Of a DNA stretch of 64,000 nucleotides, positions 35,341 through 44,556 are shown one piece after another. The DNA lies in NCBI RefSeq assembly GCF_000383955.1, contig NZ_KB913013.1, positions 5,916,325-5,980,324 on the forward strand, in the 5' to 3' direction. The position numbers were made by a program, and so were the translations under genes. A model generated the notes under the pieces. It made no database searches. It was given only the letters and a program-made list of their open reading frames with translations, and was not told the DNA's origin. Positions within the stretch are counted from its first letter, which is position 1. Every line of letters starts with the position of its first letter. The stretch is from Rudanella lutea DSM 19387. Lineage in GTDB: Bacteria > Bacteroidota > Bacteroidia > Cytophagales > Spirosomataceae.

Positions 35341-35708
35341 ACATATACCTAGCCCCGTTGATCGCCCGGTTGGGTTTGACCGACGATACGATCCGCTACT
35401 ATGCCCAGTACGTCCTCGATAACCGGAGCTTACAGTTCATTAGAATGTAGGGAGCTCCATGCTACCGCTAAATATACTCGAACAGCTTAATGTGTGAATT
35501 AGCTTAGAAAGCAGAAAACATGCCCTGTTTTCACTGCTATAGTGTGATTATGCCACTTTTAGTGAGAAACTTTAGATTCACTCTGAATATGGATAGGACC
35601 CATTTTAGGTTGAAAGCCCAGTGTATAAGACCTTTATAGTAATTGTATTGTAACATTGGCTAAATTGGTGAGTTCGAAAGACCCGTGAATTACTGAACTG
35701 ATATAGTA
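35341..35708. other. Gap with C-terminal fragment of a lost gene
   Basis: Directly right of the ISL3-type element the plus strand encodes LIARLGLTDDTIRYYAQYVL and nine more residues up to a TAG at 35448-35450. This looks like the last ~35 residues of a gene cut off by the element. I cannot name the family. The rest of the gap, to the integrase stop at 35709, is AT-rich and shows no gene. Confidence 0.4.
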
Positions 35709-36680
35709 TTACAGCCCTAACTTCATAGCAGCATTATGTTTCACAATCTGTTGCACCCGGGTATAACGATCAATCATCGTCCTCGTACGATGCTTTGTTT
35801 GCTGCATGATTTGGGAATCATCAGCACCGTTGAGTTTGGCAATAGTCACAAACGAAGCCCTCAGCGAGTGTGCTGAATAGGCATCACCCAGATACATTTT
35901 TACCGCTCTCGCTACCTGCTTGTCCGACAACCGATCCGTCGTGACCTGCTCTCCCTTTCGTATCCGTACAAAAAGAGGCCCTGAGCTACGTTCTAATACG
36001 TTGATGTAGTCCTGTAGGGAACGTACAGGACAGGTGTCGGGATCCGGACTGTAAAAGATTGCTTTCTGTTCGGTTCGCCCATACTGATTGGTTTTACTGC
36101 CCTGAAAACTAAGGATCGCTCCGTGGCGTGTAAACTGAACTCCTTCGATATCCAGAGCAACCAGTTCTGAACGGCGAAAAGCCCCCGCGAACCCAACCAG
36201 TAGCAGCGCCCGATCCCGCATACCTGTCGGTGTTGGCGGAATAGGGCGTATCTGCTCTTTGTATTCCTGTATATCAAACGCGGGTGCCTGAGTTGGCTCA
36301 GTACCTATACTTCGCTTGATTCCTTCTAAAACCAGTCGTACCGTTTCGTCGGCCGACGGGTCTGGATGCTTATGAAGGCGATGCCATTTTCGAATTGCCG
36401 CCAATCCACGGATGATTGTAGACCACTTATGTTCGGAAGCCTGATCGGATAGATACGTAGCTAAGGTTGCCGGGCTGATTGGAAGATCATCGATGCCTTG
36501 CTGGCGAAGCCACGCCTGTACCTTTTTGATGTCTGCGGAGTAGGCAATCCGCGTGTTAGTCGAGCCTTCAATACCTTTTCTAAAAAAAGCCGCCGTTTGC
36601 TGATTCAGTTGTTGTGCTGAACAAATGGTTACGGAATGGGCCTCACTGATAACATTAGGAGTAATGACTGACTTTCTCAT
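35709..36680 (-). CDS. Tyrosine recombinase / integrase
   Basis: A 323-residue XerC/D-type recombinase. The N-terminal SAM-like DNA-binding domain covers ~24-110 (NTRIAYSADIKKVQAWL). The catalytic set is complete: R170 (AGAFRRSELVAL), K196 (GSKTNQ), H271 and R274 (AHSLRASF), H297 (TKHRT) and Y306 (IDRYTRVQ). Beside the replication gene its usual role would be resolving plasmid dimers or integrating a mobile segment; I see no candidate core site. The gap to rep is 131 bp and both genes read the same way. Confidence 0.92.
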   Translation of the reverse strand: MRKSVITPNVISEAHSVTICSAQQLNQQTAAFFRKGIEGSTNTRIAYSADIKKVQAWLRQQGIDDLPISPATLATYLSDQASEHKWSTIIRGLAAIRKWHRLHKHPDPSADETVRLVLEGIKRSIGTEPTQAPAFDIQEYKEQIRPIPPTPTGMRDRALLLVGFAGAFRRSELVALDIEGVQFTRHGAILSFQGSKTNQYGRTEQKAIFYSPDPDTCPVRSLQDYINVLERSSGPLFVRIRKGEQVTTDRLSDKQVARAVKMYLGDAYSAHSLRASFVTIAKLNGADDSQIMQQTKHRTRTMIDRYTRVQQIVKHNAAMKLGL

Positions 36681-36811
36681 AGACGTGTAGAAGAATATGG
36701 AGCAAGGTACAGATTTTACTGTTATGTCCGATAAGTAAAAGTTATCGGAAGTAGTAAATAAGGTTACTCTTGCCGGACGACTCTCTTTTTTTCCCTTCTA
36801 TTCTTACGCAA

Positions 36812-37921
36812 TTAGCCGACGTCCCCGGATGGGAGTCCCTTCTTCTTATAGTTGAAGACGCTTTGGGCGACGTAGGCTTCAGGGTCTTTGTTGGCAAATC
36901 CGTAATCGGCATATAGATCGGCGCGTAGAAATGCCTGTAGCTTATCTGAATTCTGAAGGATTGCTTTCCGTTGCTGATGTGTGAAGGACGGGTAGTATTG
37001 ACTGAGTTTGGTGCCGGCATAGGCGATGATCTCAGCAATGTCCATCTGCATAAGTTCATCATACCGCTGCTTCATTTCCGCCTTTTTGGTTTCCTTCTCC
37101 AACTCATCAACAGACATTTTTGACTTAATGTGAAACGTGATACCAACCACGGCTCGACTTTGCATCATCGGCGTGTACGTTACTGATAAACCTGTGTGCT
37201 CGTTGATCTGCCGCAGTGATAAGTCGATGACCCGAGTCCGAAATGCAGAGTAGCTGTTATACGATTTTTCCTTCGCGCCGATCAGTTCCCGCAGTTCATC
37301 TAAACCGACACGCCAAATGCCTGTGTTTCGGAAGCGGGCTAGGTTTGTGAAAAGTAGTTGAGCATATTCACTGCTCAAAATCAGCGCATCTTCAAGACCA
37401 TACTGTGCGTAGCCACTACCCAGAAACAGAAAGACGGGGATAACAGCATGATACATTGTCAACTCAATAATGCCTTTGTTGGGCCAGTATTCGGCCATCG
37501 GAAAAACAACGACGTTTGTATGTTTCCCTGATTCGTCTTCCCAACTGATGGTACGCTTTTGAATCAGGTCCAGCACTTTCTTGATAGAGGAATTTGGATT
37601 ACCCTTAATTACCTCCGAGTAATGAAAACGAAACTTTAATTCCTCAAACGGCTTGATTTTCAATTTATCAAGTGCCTGTATATTTCGAACCTCACGAAGT
37701 ACCAGCCAGTAAAGACGACGCTCGAAGAACCCAAACTCCGTCGTACTGGTCAGCAACTTCAGAGGCTCCCGAATCAAAATAGTCTTGTTCGTATCTGTGC
37801 GAAGGACAATGGTTTCGGGGTTTACCTCCACCGGGGAGGTTACTGTCGCGCTCTCAAATACCAGCGAGAGTTGACCATCTGCCAGTTGAAGGGATTTGTT
37901 CGTGCTGGATAACTTTTTCAT
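36812..37921 (-). CDS. Rep_3-family plasmid replication initiator
   Basis: A 369-residue initiator. Two winged-helix domains are expected at ~45-170 and ~180-290. Visible hallmarks are FFERRLYWLVLREV near the start, FRFHYSEVI, ELTMYHAVIPVFLFLG, LSSEYAQLLFTNLARFRNTG and VGLDELRELIGA. Rep_3 proteins bind iterons as monomers to start replication and bind inverted repeats as dimers to repress their own gene. Both kinds of site are present directly upstream (see 37924-37993 and 38077-38353). The C-terminal ~80 residues (AYVAQSVFNYKKKGLPSG) are also typical. The start at 37921 lies two bases from an inverted iteron-like sequence, so autoregulation is likely. Confidence 0.92.
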   Translation of the reverse strand: MKKLSSTNKSLQLADGQLSLVFESATVTSPVEVNPETIVLRTDTNKTILIREPLKLLTSTTEFGFFERRLYWLVLREVRNIQALDKLKIKPFEELKFRFHYSEVIKGNPNSSIKKVLDLIQKRTISWEDESGKHTNVVVFPMAEYWPNKGIIELTMYHAVIPVFLFLGSGYAQYGLEDALILSSEYAQLLFTNLARFRNTGIWRVGLDELRELIGAKEKSYNSYSAFRTRVIDLSLRQINEHTGLSVTYTPMMQSRAVVGITFHIKSKMSVDELEKETKKAEMKQRYDELMQMDIAEIIAYAGTKLSQYYPSFTHQQRKAILQNSDKLQAFLRADLYADYGFANKDPEAYVAQSVFNYKKKGLPSGDVG

Positions 37922-37923
37922 AC

Positions 37924-37993
37924 CCTAACAAATAATAGTAGGTGCAAGGTAAAGGGTTTATCGTTCCTAACAAAGTCGATGTAATTTGTTAGG
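37924..37993 (-). promoter_or_regulatory. Rep operator: inverted iteron half-sites
   Basis: CCTAACAAA (37966-37974) and TTTGTTAGG (37985-37993) form a perfect 9-bp inverted repeat with a 10-bp spacer. CCTAACAAATAATAG (37924-37938) is a further iteron in reverse orientation ending two bases before the rep start codon. Rep_3 dimers usually bind such inverted sites to shut off rep transcription. Confidence 0.75.
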
Positions 37994-38209
37994 TATAAAA
38001 CATTGATTATTAAGTATTTATAAGTTTTAGTTGTTTCAATTCTTTAAAGTTGAGACCTTTTCTTCCGTGTTTTCTACTATTATCTGTTAGGGTAAAGGAA
38101 TATGCGACAAGGGGTGTTCACTGCCCTCTAAGGAATAAAACTTTGTTTTATACAATTTTTAACCCTCGATCTGCAACTATCTTCCCTTAACGGTTGACTT
38201 CACTTTCTG

Positions 38210-38353
38210 CTATTATCTGTTAGGCTCATTACTATCATCTGTTAGGGATGCTGCTATTATCTGTTAGGGTAAAGACTATTATCTGTTAGGTTTGTGCTAT
38301 CAAATGTTAGGCTTATACTATTAAATGTTAGGCTTCTGCTATTATCTGTTAGA
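38210..38353 (+). repeat. Seven tandem iterons
   Basis: Repeats start at 38210, 38232, 38254, 38276, 38297, 38318 and 38339, so the spacing is 22, 22, 22, 21, 21, 21 bp, about two helical turns. The consensus is CTATTATCTGTTAGG. Copies 5 and 6 carry CAAATG and TAAATG instead of TATCTG, and the last ends AGA. An isolated further copy lies at 38077-38092. Confidence 0.92.
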
Positions 38354-38575
38354 GATAGCTAAGTTATCCACATCTAAGATCCTGAATTTTAAGGGTTTAT
38401 AAGCTATATGTACATCCTATAATTATCTAATTATCTAATCTATCATTTAAAAATGATTTTAAAATTTAAAAATAACTAAGATTATAAGGTCATTGAAAGA
38501 CAAAAAGGCACGCATGCTGGTTAAAGCTGACACGAAAAAGAAAAAATCATAAAAGTTTGGACTACGGTAAAATAT

Positions 38576-38600
38576 TATATTTCCCTTTAAGGGAAATATA
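38576..38600. promoter_or_regulatory. Perfect 12-bp palindrome upstream of the 271-aa gene
   Basis: TATATTTCCCTT-T-AAGGGAAATATA lies 46 bp before the start codon at 38647. Arms of 12 bp with a single central base suit a dimeric repressor; a hairpin in the leader RNA is less likely because the loop is only one base. Confidence 0.6.
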
Positions 38601-38646
38601 AAGCGAATTAGCTATTTTAGCTCCATCAATCTTAATTCTTGGAAAT

Positions 38647-39462
38647 ATGGAAGATGAATTGACCGGCCATGCTAAGCGGAAGCACTACGATAAACAGACT
38701 TATGCCCGGCTATTGGCTCAGTTCACGCAGTTGATGGACGAAGTTCCCAAACTGCGCCCAAATCGCGATGCCTGGGATATTGAGGGTGACTGGGCATCGA
38801 CCGGTGTCATACACTTCGTCGATATGGCTTACCAACCTTTTTTTGAGACAATACGTGATTTCGATTGTCGAACGATTAAGATGGTCAATTTAGACCGGCC
38901 TGCTGTTCGCATTACTTTTTACCGTAAACACCGGTACTTTTTGCTAAAGGACAAAGACCTTACGCCCGATCAGAAGCAGGAGCAGATCAAACAATACATT
39001 GACGACCTCACCGTGAAAGCTCAGATGCTGGAATCGAAGCTGGAAAGTATGAATGCTACGAAACAGGCCGAGACAAAGGGTTTGATCGGATTACACTGGG
39101 AGCAGGTGAAGACATGGCGGGAAATTTTGGATAACCCTACCCGGTATGAAATGGCTGTGTCTAACTATAGTCGTCAGCATTTTTACGTAACGGCTAATTA
39201 CAAGTATCGGCTTCCTTCGGGTGATTATGCTAACGCCCAAGAGCATCTATTGAACACCCAGCGCGATAAACTGGGCAATATAACCCAGGTACGTTATAAC
39301 ATATTCTTCGTTGACCCCGTCGAGATTTTGCGCGATCATCCCTATCAGAATCGTGAGGTAGAAGGATACCTTAATAATTTCCCTGTTAAGTCAGAGGTTG
39401 GCCGGATGACGATTTATGCACGGCTGAGGCCAGAAAATGAAGTAGTGGATTCGTTCAAATAG
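38647..39462 (+). CDS. Hypothetical plasmid protein (271 aa)
   Basis: A soluble 271-residue protein starting MEDELTGHAKRKHYDKQTYARLL. It has a helical coiled segment (~115-150, KAQMLESKLESMNATKQAETKG) and a C-terminal part rich in beta strands (HFYVTANYKYRLPSGDYANA). No catalytic motif or family is recognised. It faces away from the origin and is separated from it by a palindrome, so it may be controlled by a plasmid repressor. Replication or partition accessory roles are possible but unproven. Confidence 0.6.
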   Translation: MEDELTGHAKRKHYDKQTYARLLAQFTQLMDEVPKLRPNRDAWDIEGDWASTGVIHFVDMAYQPFFETIRDFDCRTIKMVNLDRPAVRITFYRKHRYFLLKDKDLTPDQKQEQIKQYIDDLTVKAQMLESKLESMNATKQAETKGLIGLHWEQVKTWREILDNPTRYEMAVSNYSRQHFYVTANYKYRLPSGDYANAQEHLLNTQRDKLGNITQVRYNIFFVDPVEILRDHPYQNREVEGYLNNFPVKSEVGRMTIYARLRPENEVVDSFK

Positions 39463-39473
39463 CTGTATTAAAA

Positions 39474-39517
39474 TATTTTGGAATAGCAAAATATTAAAAT
39501 TTTACTATTCCAAAATA
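39474..39517. terminator. Bidirectional terminator between convergent genes
   Basis: Perfect 13-bp stem TATTTTGGAATAG / CTATTCCAAAATA with an 18-nt AT-rich loop. It lies 11 bp after the 271-aa gene and 42 bp after the res stop codon, so it can serve both convergent transcripts. It is AT-rich, and an operator role cannot be excluded. Confidence 0.6.
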
Positions 39518-39559
39518 ATAATATCTTTGGCCTAGCTATATAAGTCGAGTATATGGCTA

Positions 39560-42500
39560 CTATTGTTCTACTATACTGTCTTGTCTGAACAACATTTTAG
39601 TAAGTATCTTCTCAAGATACTCGGCAGATTGGTGCGTCTGAAAATAAATGTTGTGTGCATTGAAGTCGTCAATGGGGGGTAAGCCTCCCCAGCTTTTTAA
39701 CCGTTCGTAAGGAGTTACCGATACAATGAAGGAAGACAAATGCAAGGCCGGATCATTTAGTTTCGGCTCCAACTCGGTTTGAATACGCCGTGAGAACTGA
39801 ATCTTTGGCTCATCAAATCCTGAAAAATTACGGATGCCCTTGGGATCGATAAAAGCCAGGTGCTGGTGCCCGGCCTGAATTACCCAAAGCAGAAAATCGG
39901 GGTAGAAGTTGTTGGCATCGAAAAAGCCTATACCTTTCCGGCTTTGGTTACGCAGCAGATGAACAGTAGTGTCCTGTAGAAAAGAAAGTCCATAAAGTAC
40001 GACTTTTCGTAAGTCCTCGACAAACCGCCGTTCGCCCTCGTTTAAGGCGACAGGTTGAATGCTAACGGCGTCCTGATAGCTTTTAGCATCAATGTACAGC
40101 AGGGGTTGGTACAGGTGCGGCACTACATGCAGCGCATCAAAACGGTTACCTAAACGGCTGTCGGTTGTGAACTGACCGGCTTGTAGAGCAGCCTGTAACC
40201 GGCGCAGGTTGTCGATCAGGGTTTCGTTGCCGGCTTCAATGATGCTTATTCGATATCCCTTCTCGAAATTAGGGTGGGCGGTGTCCAGCAGGGCGGTTTC
40301 GGGGTGTTGGGCATTGTACGCACTTCGGGCCTGATTGTACATACGTTCACAGTAGCCCTTCAGCAAACTGGTCGCTATTTCCTGCCAGGTACGTACCTGC
40401 TCGAAGTGGGTAAATTCCAGTTGTTCAGCCGGAATAGACAGCTCGTACCAGGATGTATCGTGCAGAGCCGCCAGCAGGTCATCCCGACGCAGATCGATGT
40501 TATACCAGCCCCGTTCATTTTTATAGGTGAGCAGGGCCGCGTATAATTGGTCAACATCTAAGAAAGCAATATGCCGGTCGGTCAGCGAATGCGTTTGGAC
40601 TACCGTTACCTGACTGAGTGTATTTCCACGCGCCGATTGCATGAGCTGAACCTTGGGGTACCAGTCCAGGCGAACGGGGTACATCGGTTTGCCCGTCAGA
40701 CGAACCACCTGCTGTTTCTTAAAGTCACGTCCTTCCCGAAAACGAACGTACTTCAGCCCCTTTTTAGCCAGATCGACTACCGGCAGAATGGGTAGCGTTA
40801 GCTCGATGGGTTGCTCCTCATCGCCGTTTTTTAGTCCCTCCCCTTCCAGGTACTCCTTGAAACGATCCATGTAGTCGGCTCGTATGCCGAAGATGTTTAG
40901 GGTTTCCAGCCGGGTCAAGTGGTCAGCAATAGATGCCGGCCGGATACTGGCGTCAAGTTGGGTGCTTCGTTTGAGTGAAAACCCATATCCCTTTAAGCGT
41001 ACCCCCCGGCCAAACAACTGAATGATTTCGGAGCCTTCACCCCGTCCAATGTTCAGCAAGCCCATTGTGCTGACCCGCCAGCTACTCCAGCCCTCCGAGA
41101 ACTTCTTGGAGCCGATTAGCAGATTGACCGGCGAACCAGGCGCGTTGATGGACCGAAACAGTGAGGCCGAAAACTCCTTTTCGTCGGTCAGCAAGCCGAC
41201 CTCTTCGCAGAGTTTGAGCAGGGCCGTATCGTCGCCGACGTTGATAACGCCGAAGTAATCGGCATTGCCCAGCCGCAGGCCAATTTCACCGTCCTGCCCT
41301 TTCAGGTTATCTATGTGCAGCAGGGCGTTGGCCGACGAACTGTTGAACACGTCGGTCAGCAATTGCGTAAACAATTGGTCACTACTGAACCCCTGCTGGC
41401 GAAGGTAACGGAAACTGTTACTGAAGATAGACCGGCCTGCCTTGTCGATCAGGCCATCCTGCCCGACCAGTAGCAGGTCAATATCGCGTCGGCTACGGTC
41501 GCCATGCTTCACAAAATCGGCCAGGAATAGCAGCACCTCCACCACATCTGATACCTTCCTGCCGCCGTCGGTACGAACCGCCGTTACTTTACTGCCCACA
41601 AAAATAGCTAAGGGCTTTTCGATGCCGAAGGCGGTGGCACCGGCCCGGTCATTGCGGTAGAGCAGCAACTGCTCAAAGAACGTGAGCAGGCAGGCGGTCA
41701 GGTAGCGCGTTGTGAAGTCGTTGGACTGGGTATTGGCGGGGCGGCCTTCCGCTAAGTTCAGAATGTGGTAATCTTTGCCATATCCGTCGGCGTAAAAATA
41801 CCGGTACGAGTAATCGAACAAGATGCTGCGGCCGTATTCGTTCAGCAGGTCACGCTGTTTTTTGCCCGTCTGGGCATTAACGGCCTGCCCAAAGGTGGCC
41901 GAGTACTCAAAGGAAAAGCCTTCGGCGCTCAGGCGGTTTCGGTAATCTTTCCAGACTTCGCCCCCGCTGCCCCGGTGGCCTTCGTCGATCAGCACCAGGT
42001 TGTTGCCCTCAAACGCTTCGATGGCCACCGTCTTTTCGCCACCCGTTTCGCGAAACTTGCTGATGTCGATGATTTCAATCTTCTGACCGACGTACAGTGT
42101 ACCGCCTGTTTTGGAAAACAATTCGGCATCAAGCCCCGACTGCCCAAACTCAGCCAGGTGCTGCCGTGACAGCCCATCGTTTGGGGTTAGCACGATAATC
42201 CGGTTCAAGCTTTTCTCTCTGCCATGCTTTTTCAAGTAGTACTGATATTGCAGAATATTGACGTGCATCAGCAGGGTTTTGCCCGACCCGGTGGCATTCC
42301 AGAAAGCCAGTTTGGTTAGTTCGGATACGTCGGTGTATTTATTAACGCCTGTGGAGCGGTCGAATCGTTCTTCCCAAAACCGGTTAATGTCGGTCAGGAG
42401 CGCGTCGGCATCGCGAAAGTACCGGTCCAGGAAGATTTCGGTGAACAGCAGGGCCACGTACTGAAAATACTTCCAGCGCACCGGCTGCGGACGCGATTGG

Positions 42501-42739
42501 CTGACACGCAGGGTGTGCGAGACAATGTTCTGATCGTACTCGAACAGCAGCGATTCGGGCAGGTTTGTGTTGGCGTAGAAGCGTTGCACCAACTGCCGGT
42601 GAAAATGGCTGACGTGGTTTTCGTCGTAGCCCTCGTAGGCTGCGTCGCGCAGGTTCTCGGACAGGGCTTGTAGGTCTTTGACACCGAATTGGTGCAGGAT
42701 GTATTGGTTGAGCAGCAGAGCTTGCGAAAGGCGGGGCAT
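39560..42739 (-). CDS. res: Type III restriction enzyme Res subunit
   Basis: A 1059-residue helicase-nuclease. The SF2 helicase core shows Walker A ATGSGKT (149-155) in FWNATGSGKTLLMHV and the DEAH-type box DEGH (252-255). A later segment has IGSKKFSEGWSSWRVS and QLFGRGVRLKG, the conserved helicase motif VI region. The C-terminal nuclease is PD-(D/E)XK: PDF at 947-949 and IDPKG at 964-968. In type III systems Res cuts DNA only in complex with Mod, which also recognises the site. Its start follows the DUF4276 stop by 4 bp. The associated mod gene is broken, so the enzyme is probably inactive unless another Mod serves it. Confidence 0.9.
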   Translation of the reverse strand: MPRLSQALLLNQYILHQFGVKDLQALSENLRDAAYEGYDENHVSHFHRQLVQRFYANTNLPESLLFEYDQNIVSHTLRVSQSRPQPVRWKYFQYVALLFTEIFLDRYFRDADALLTDINRFWEERFDRSTGVNKYTDVSELTKLAFWNATGSGKTLLMHVNILQYQYYLKKHGREKSLNRIIVLTPNDGLSRQHLAEFGQSGLDAELFSKTGGTLYVGQKIEIIDISKFRETGGEKTVAIEAFEGNNLVLIDEGHRGSGGEVWKDYRNRLSAEGFSFEYSATFGQAVNAQTGKKQRDLLNEYGRSILFDYSYRYFYADGYGKDYHILNLAEGRPANTQSNDFTTRYLTACLLTFFEQLLLYRNDRAGATAFGIEKPLAIFVGSKVTAVRTDGGRKVSDVVEVLLFLADFVKHGDRSRRDIDLLLVGQDGLIDKAGRSIFSNSFRYLRQQGFSSDQLFTQLLTDVFNSSSANALLHIDNLKGQDGEIGLRLGNADYFGVINVGDDTALLKLCEEVGLLTDEKEFSASLFRSINAPGSPVNLLIGSKKFSEGWSSWRVSTMGLLNIGRGEGSEIIQLFGRGVRLKGYGFSLKRSTQLDASIRPASIADHLTRLETLNIFGIRADYMDRFKEYLEGEGLKNGDEEQPIELTLPILPVVDLAKKGLKYVRFREGRDFKKQQVVRLTGKPMYPVRLDWYPKVQLMQSARGNTLSQVTVVQTHSLTDRHIAFLDVDQLYAALLTYKNERGWYNIDLRRDDLLAALHDTSWYELSIPAEQLEFTHFEQVRTWQEIATSLLKGYCERMYNQARSAYNAQHPETALLDTAHPNFEKGYRISIIEAGNETLIDNLRRLQAALQAGQFTTDSRLGNRFDALHVVPHLYQPLLYIDAKSYQDAVSIQPVALNEGERRFVEDLRKVVLYGLSFLQDTTVHLLRNQSRKGIGFFDANNFYPDFLLWVIQAGHQHLAFIDPKGIRNFSGFDEPKIQFSRRIQTELEPKLNDPALHLSSFIVSVTPYERLKSWGGLPPIDDFNAHNIYFQTHQSAEYLEKILTKMLFRQDSIVEQ

Positions 42740-42743
42740 TCTG

Positions 42744-43412
42744 TTAGTCAGTACGGGGTTGAGCCAACCCTTCCAGCCGCGTCAGCCACTCATTGAAATG
42801 AGGACATTCGCGCCGGAGAACGGGTAGCGTAATTTCTTTAAGAATCAGGATTCCATCGGCCACTTTATCGTAACCGGGACAGAGCGACAAAATGCGCTTC
42901 GACGGAGCCGTTAACAGGCTATCGTTAATCTCTTCGGGGGTTTGATACCCCTGCCGTATTGCGGTTAAACTACCGGCTACCAGTTTAGGATGGTCGAGCT
43001 GAAGCCAGCTTTCGGTATGGGCTGGATCGGCGAACAGCAGGGCTTCAAACTCGTGCAGTTGCAGATACGGAATGAACCTTTGGTGATCGATACGCTCACC
43101 AAAGGCCTGTTCGAGCCGGGCGATACGCGCATACGGCCGCATTAGCCGGGCCTCTTCGTAGGCTGGAAACCCGCTATCTAAGCCATACAGGTCAATCAAC
43201 GTAGTGTGCCAGGCAGTGGAATCTTCGCGAAGCCACTGCCGGATGTCGAACTCGGCTTTGCCAAAACTGGTGTAGCCTCCCCGGTGCCCTTTGCTGGTCC
43301 GCAATCGGCGTACGTCGGCGTAGATGCCCAGCGGAAGCAGATGGGGACGCAGCAACTGATTGACAAACTGTTCTTCGGCATGGCCCTCGGCGGTGATGTT
43401 CAATCGAATCAT
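42744..43412 (-). CDS. DUF4276 Toprim-like protein
   Basis: I chose MIRLNITAEGHAEEQF (start 43412) because its ATG overlaps the TGA of the upstream ATPase gene (ATGA), implying coupled translation. The 222-residue product has the family's acidic marks: E9 in ITAEGHAEE, D74 in LIDLYGLDSGFP and E121/E123 in LHEFEALLFADP. The pattern EG..E, later D, later E is like a Toprim catalytic core, so a nuclease role is plausible (inference). It pairs with the AAA ATPase and sits between mod and res. Confidence 0.78.
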   Translation of the reverse strand: MIRLNITAEGHAEEQFVNQLLRPHLLPLGIYADVRRLRTSKGHRGGYTSFGKAEFDIRQWLREDSTAWHTTLIDLYGLDSGFPAYEEARLMRPYARIARLEQAFGERIDHQRFIPYLQLHEFEALLFADPAHTESWLQLDHPKLVAGSLTAIRQGYQTPEEINDSLLTAPSKRILSLCPGYDKVADGILILKEITLPVLRRECPHFNEWLTRLEGLAQPRTD

Positions 43413-44530
43413 GGGGTTCCGCCGATTACGTTTTTCTCCCACAAGTCGCCCAGGCTGTACTCGGTGAGCCAAGTGGCCAGTTCCTCGGTCTGTAGCCGGC
43501 GGAACGTGGAACTTCCGGGGCGGCCGTCCGCGTTTTCGCGGTCCACGACGATGATGTCGTCGGGGGAGAAGGCATTGACCAGGTTGATACTTTGTGTAGA
43601 AACGATGACCTGGGTACGTGATGCGGCTTTTTTGAGCAGACCGGCCAGCAGCGCCAGGGCCGTGGGATGCAGGCCCAGTTCGGGTTCGTCAAGCAGGATC
43701 AGGCTGGGCAGGTTGGGTTGAAGCAGTAGCGTGGCCAGACAGATGAACCGCAACGACCCGTCGGACAGATCGCCCGCGTTGAAGCGCATGTCTGAACCGG
43801 TATCCTGCCACTCTAGCAGAATTTTCTGTTCGTTGTACGGATTGGGCCGCAGGGCAAAATCCTTGAAAAACGGCAGTACCAGCTGAATCGTGCTGACGAT
43901 GCGGTCGTAGTGCCGGGGCGACTTCTGTTGCAAATAGTACAGGAAGGCCGCCAGGTTGCCAGCATCAGGCCGCAGAAACGCTACGTCGTTGAGGTCTGCC
44001 AGCTTCTTGACCCGGGCCTCGGCGCTGGTGTCGTGAAAATGATACACCCGCCAGTCCTGCAACTGTGATCTGATGAGTCGGCTAACTGAGCGATCATCTT
44101 TCGTTAGTTTTGACTCCGTGCTGCCCCTCGAAACGGGTTTTTCATCGGGATTCAACCCAAAATCAAATCCTTTATGTGTTACATCTTCATCCCGTATGAT
44201 GAGCCGGTCGCCTTCGCCCGGAACAAGCTCAAGATGATACACTATATCGCCTACGAGCAGTTCAATATGGATCAACTGGGTTTCCCGGCTCCCGTAATGC
44301 AACAGCTTGTCGGCCCCTCCTTTGACGGCCGTATAAACCTGCAGGCGCCCATTGATGATTTCATTCAGGAACCGGAACAACTCGATGAAGTTCGACTTTC
44401 CCGCGCCGTTCTGCCCGATCAACACATTCAGATGCTGGACAGGCAGATATGGTAGTTCCCGAATTGACCGAAAACCGCTGACGAAGATAGTGTGTAAAAC
44501 GTGCTGCTTGTCCATACTTAAAGCTACCAT
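43409..44530 (-). CDS. AAA ATPase partner of DUF4276
   Basis: A 373-residue AAA_21/ABC-type ATPase. Walker A is GQNGAGKSN (39-47), the signature-like LSDGSLRFICL precedes Walker B LILLDEPELGLHP (277-289), and a D-loop with STQSIN follows. There is no C-terminal nuclease domain, so any nuclease would be the DUF4276 partner, as in split OLD-type pairs. Its start lies 26 bp after the mod stop. An alternative start at Met6 is possible. In the same operon as mod and res it suggests a second defence module built into the restriction operon. Confidence 0.82.
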   Translation of the reverse strand: MVALSMDKQHVLHTIFVSGFRSIRELPYLPVQHLNVLIGQNGAGKSNFIELFRFLNEIINGRLQVYTAVKGGADKLLHYGSRETQLIHIELLVGDIVYHLELVPGEGDRLIIRDEDVTHKGFDFGLNPDEKPVSRGSTESKLTKDDRSVSRLIRSQLQDWRVYHFHDTSAEARVKKLADLNDVAFLRPDAGNLAAFLYYLQQKSPRHYDRIVSTIQLVLPFFKDFALRPNPYNEQKILLEWQDTGSDMRFNAGDLSDGSLRFICLATLLLQPNLPSLILLDEPELGLHPTALALLAGLLKKAASRTQVIVSTQSINLVNAFSPDDIIVVDRENADGRPGSSTFRRLQTEELATWLTEYSLGDLWEKNVIGGTP

Positions 44531-44556
44531 TTTCTCCGCTACGGCGGACCGTTCCC

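Larger units (their letters stand above)
37922..38520. other. Iteron-type plasmid replication origin
   Basis: The region holds one isolated iteron (CTATTATCTGTTAGG at 38077), seven phased iterons (38210-38353), a perfect DnaA box TTATCCACA at 38364-38372, and an AT-rich stretch (about 38400-38500, with repeated ATTATCTAATTATCTAA) that would be the unwinding site. This order, rep facing away from iterons with a DnaA box and an AT-rich element, is the classic theta-replicating plasmid layout. Confidence 0.88.

Noticed and set aside
38210..38353. CRISPR array
   Set aside because: Repeats are 15 bp with 6-7 bp spacers at helical phasing and sit beside a Rep_3 gene; they are iterons, and no cas gene is visible.
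41921..41936. CGCTCAGGCGGTTTCG in res matches the first 11 bases of the diverged 16-mer
   Set aside because: Positions 13-16 do not pair with 5-8 and the res frame reads through normally, so it is a chance match.
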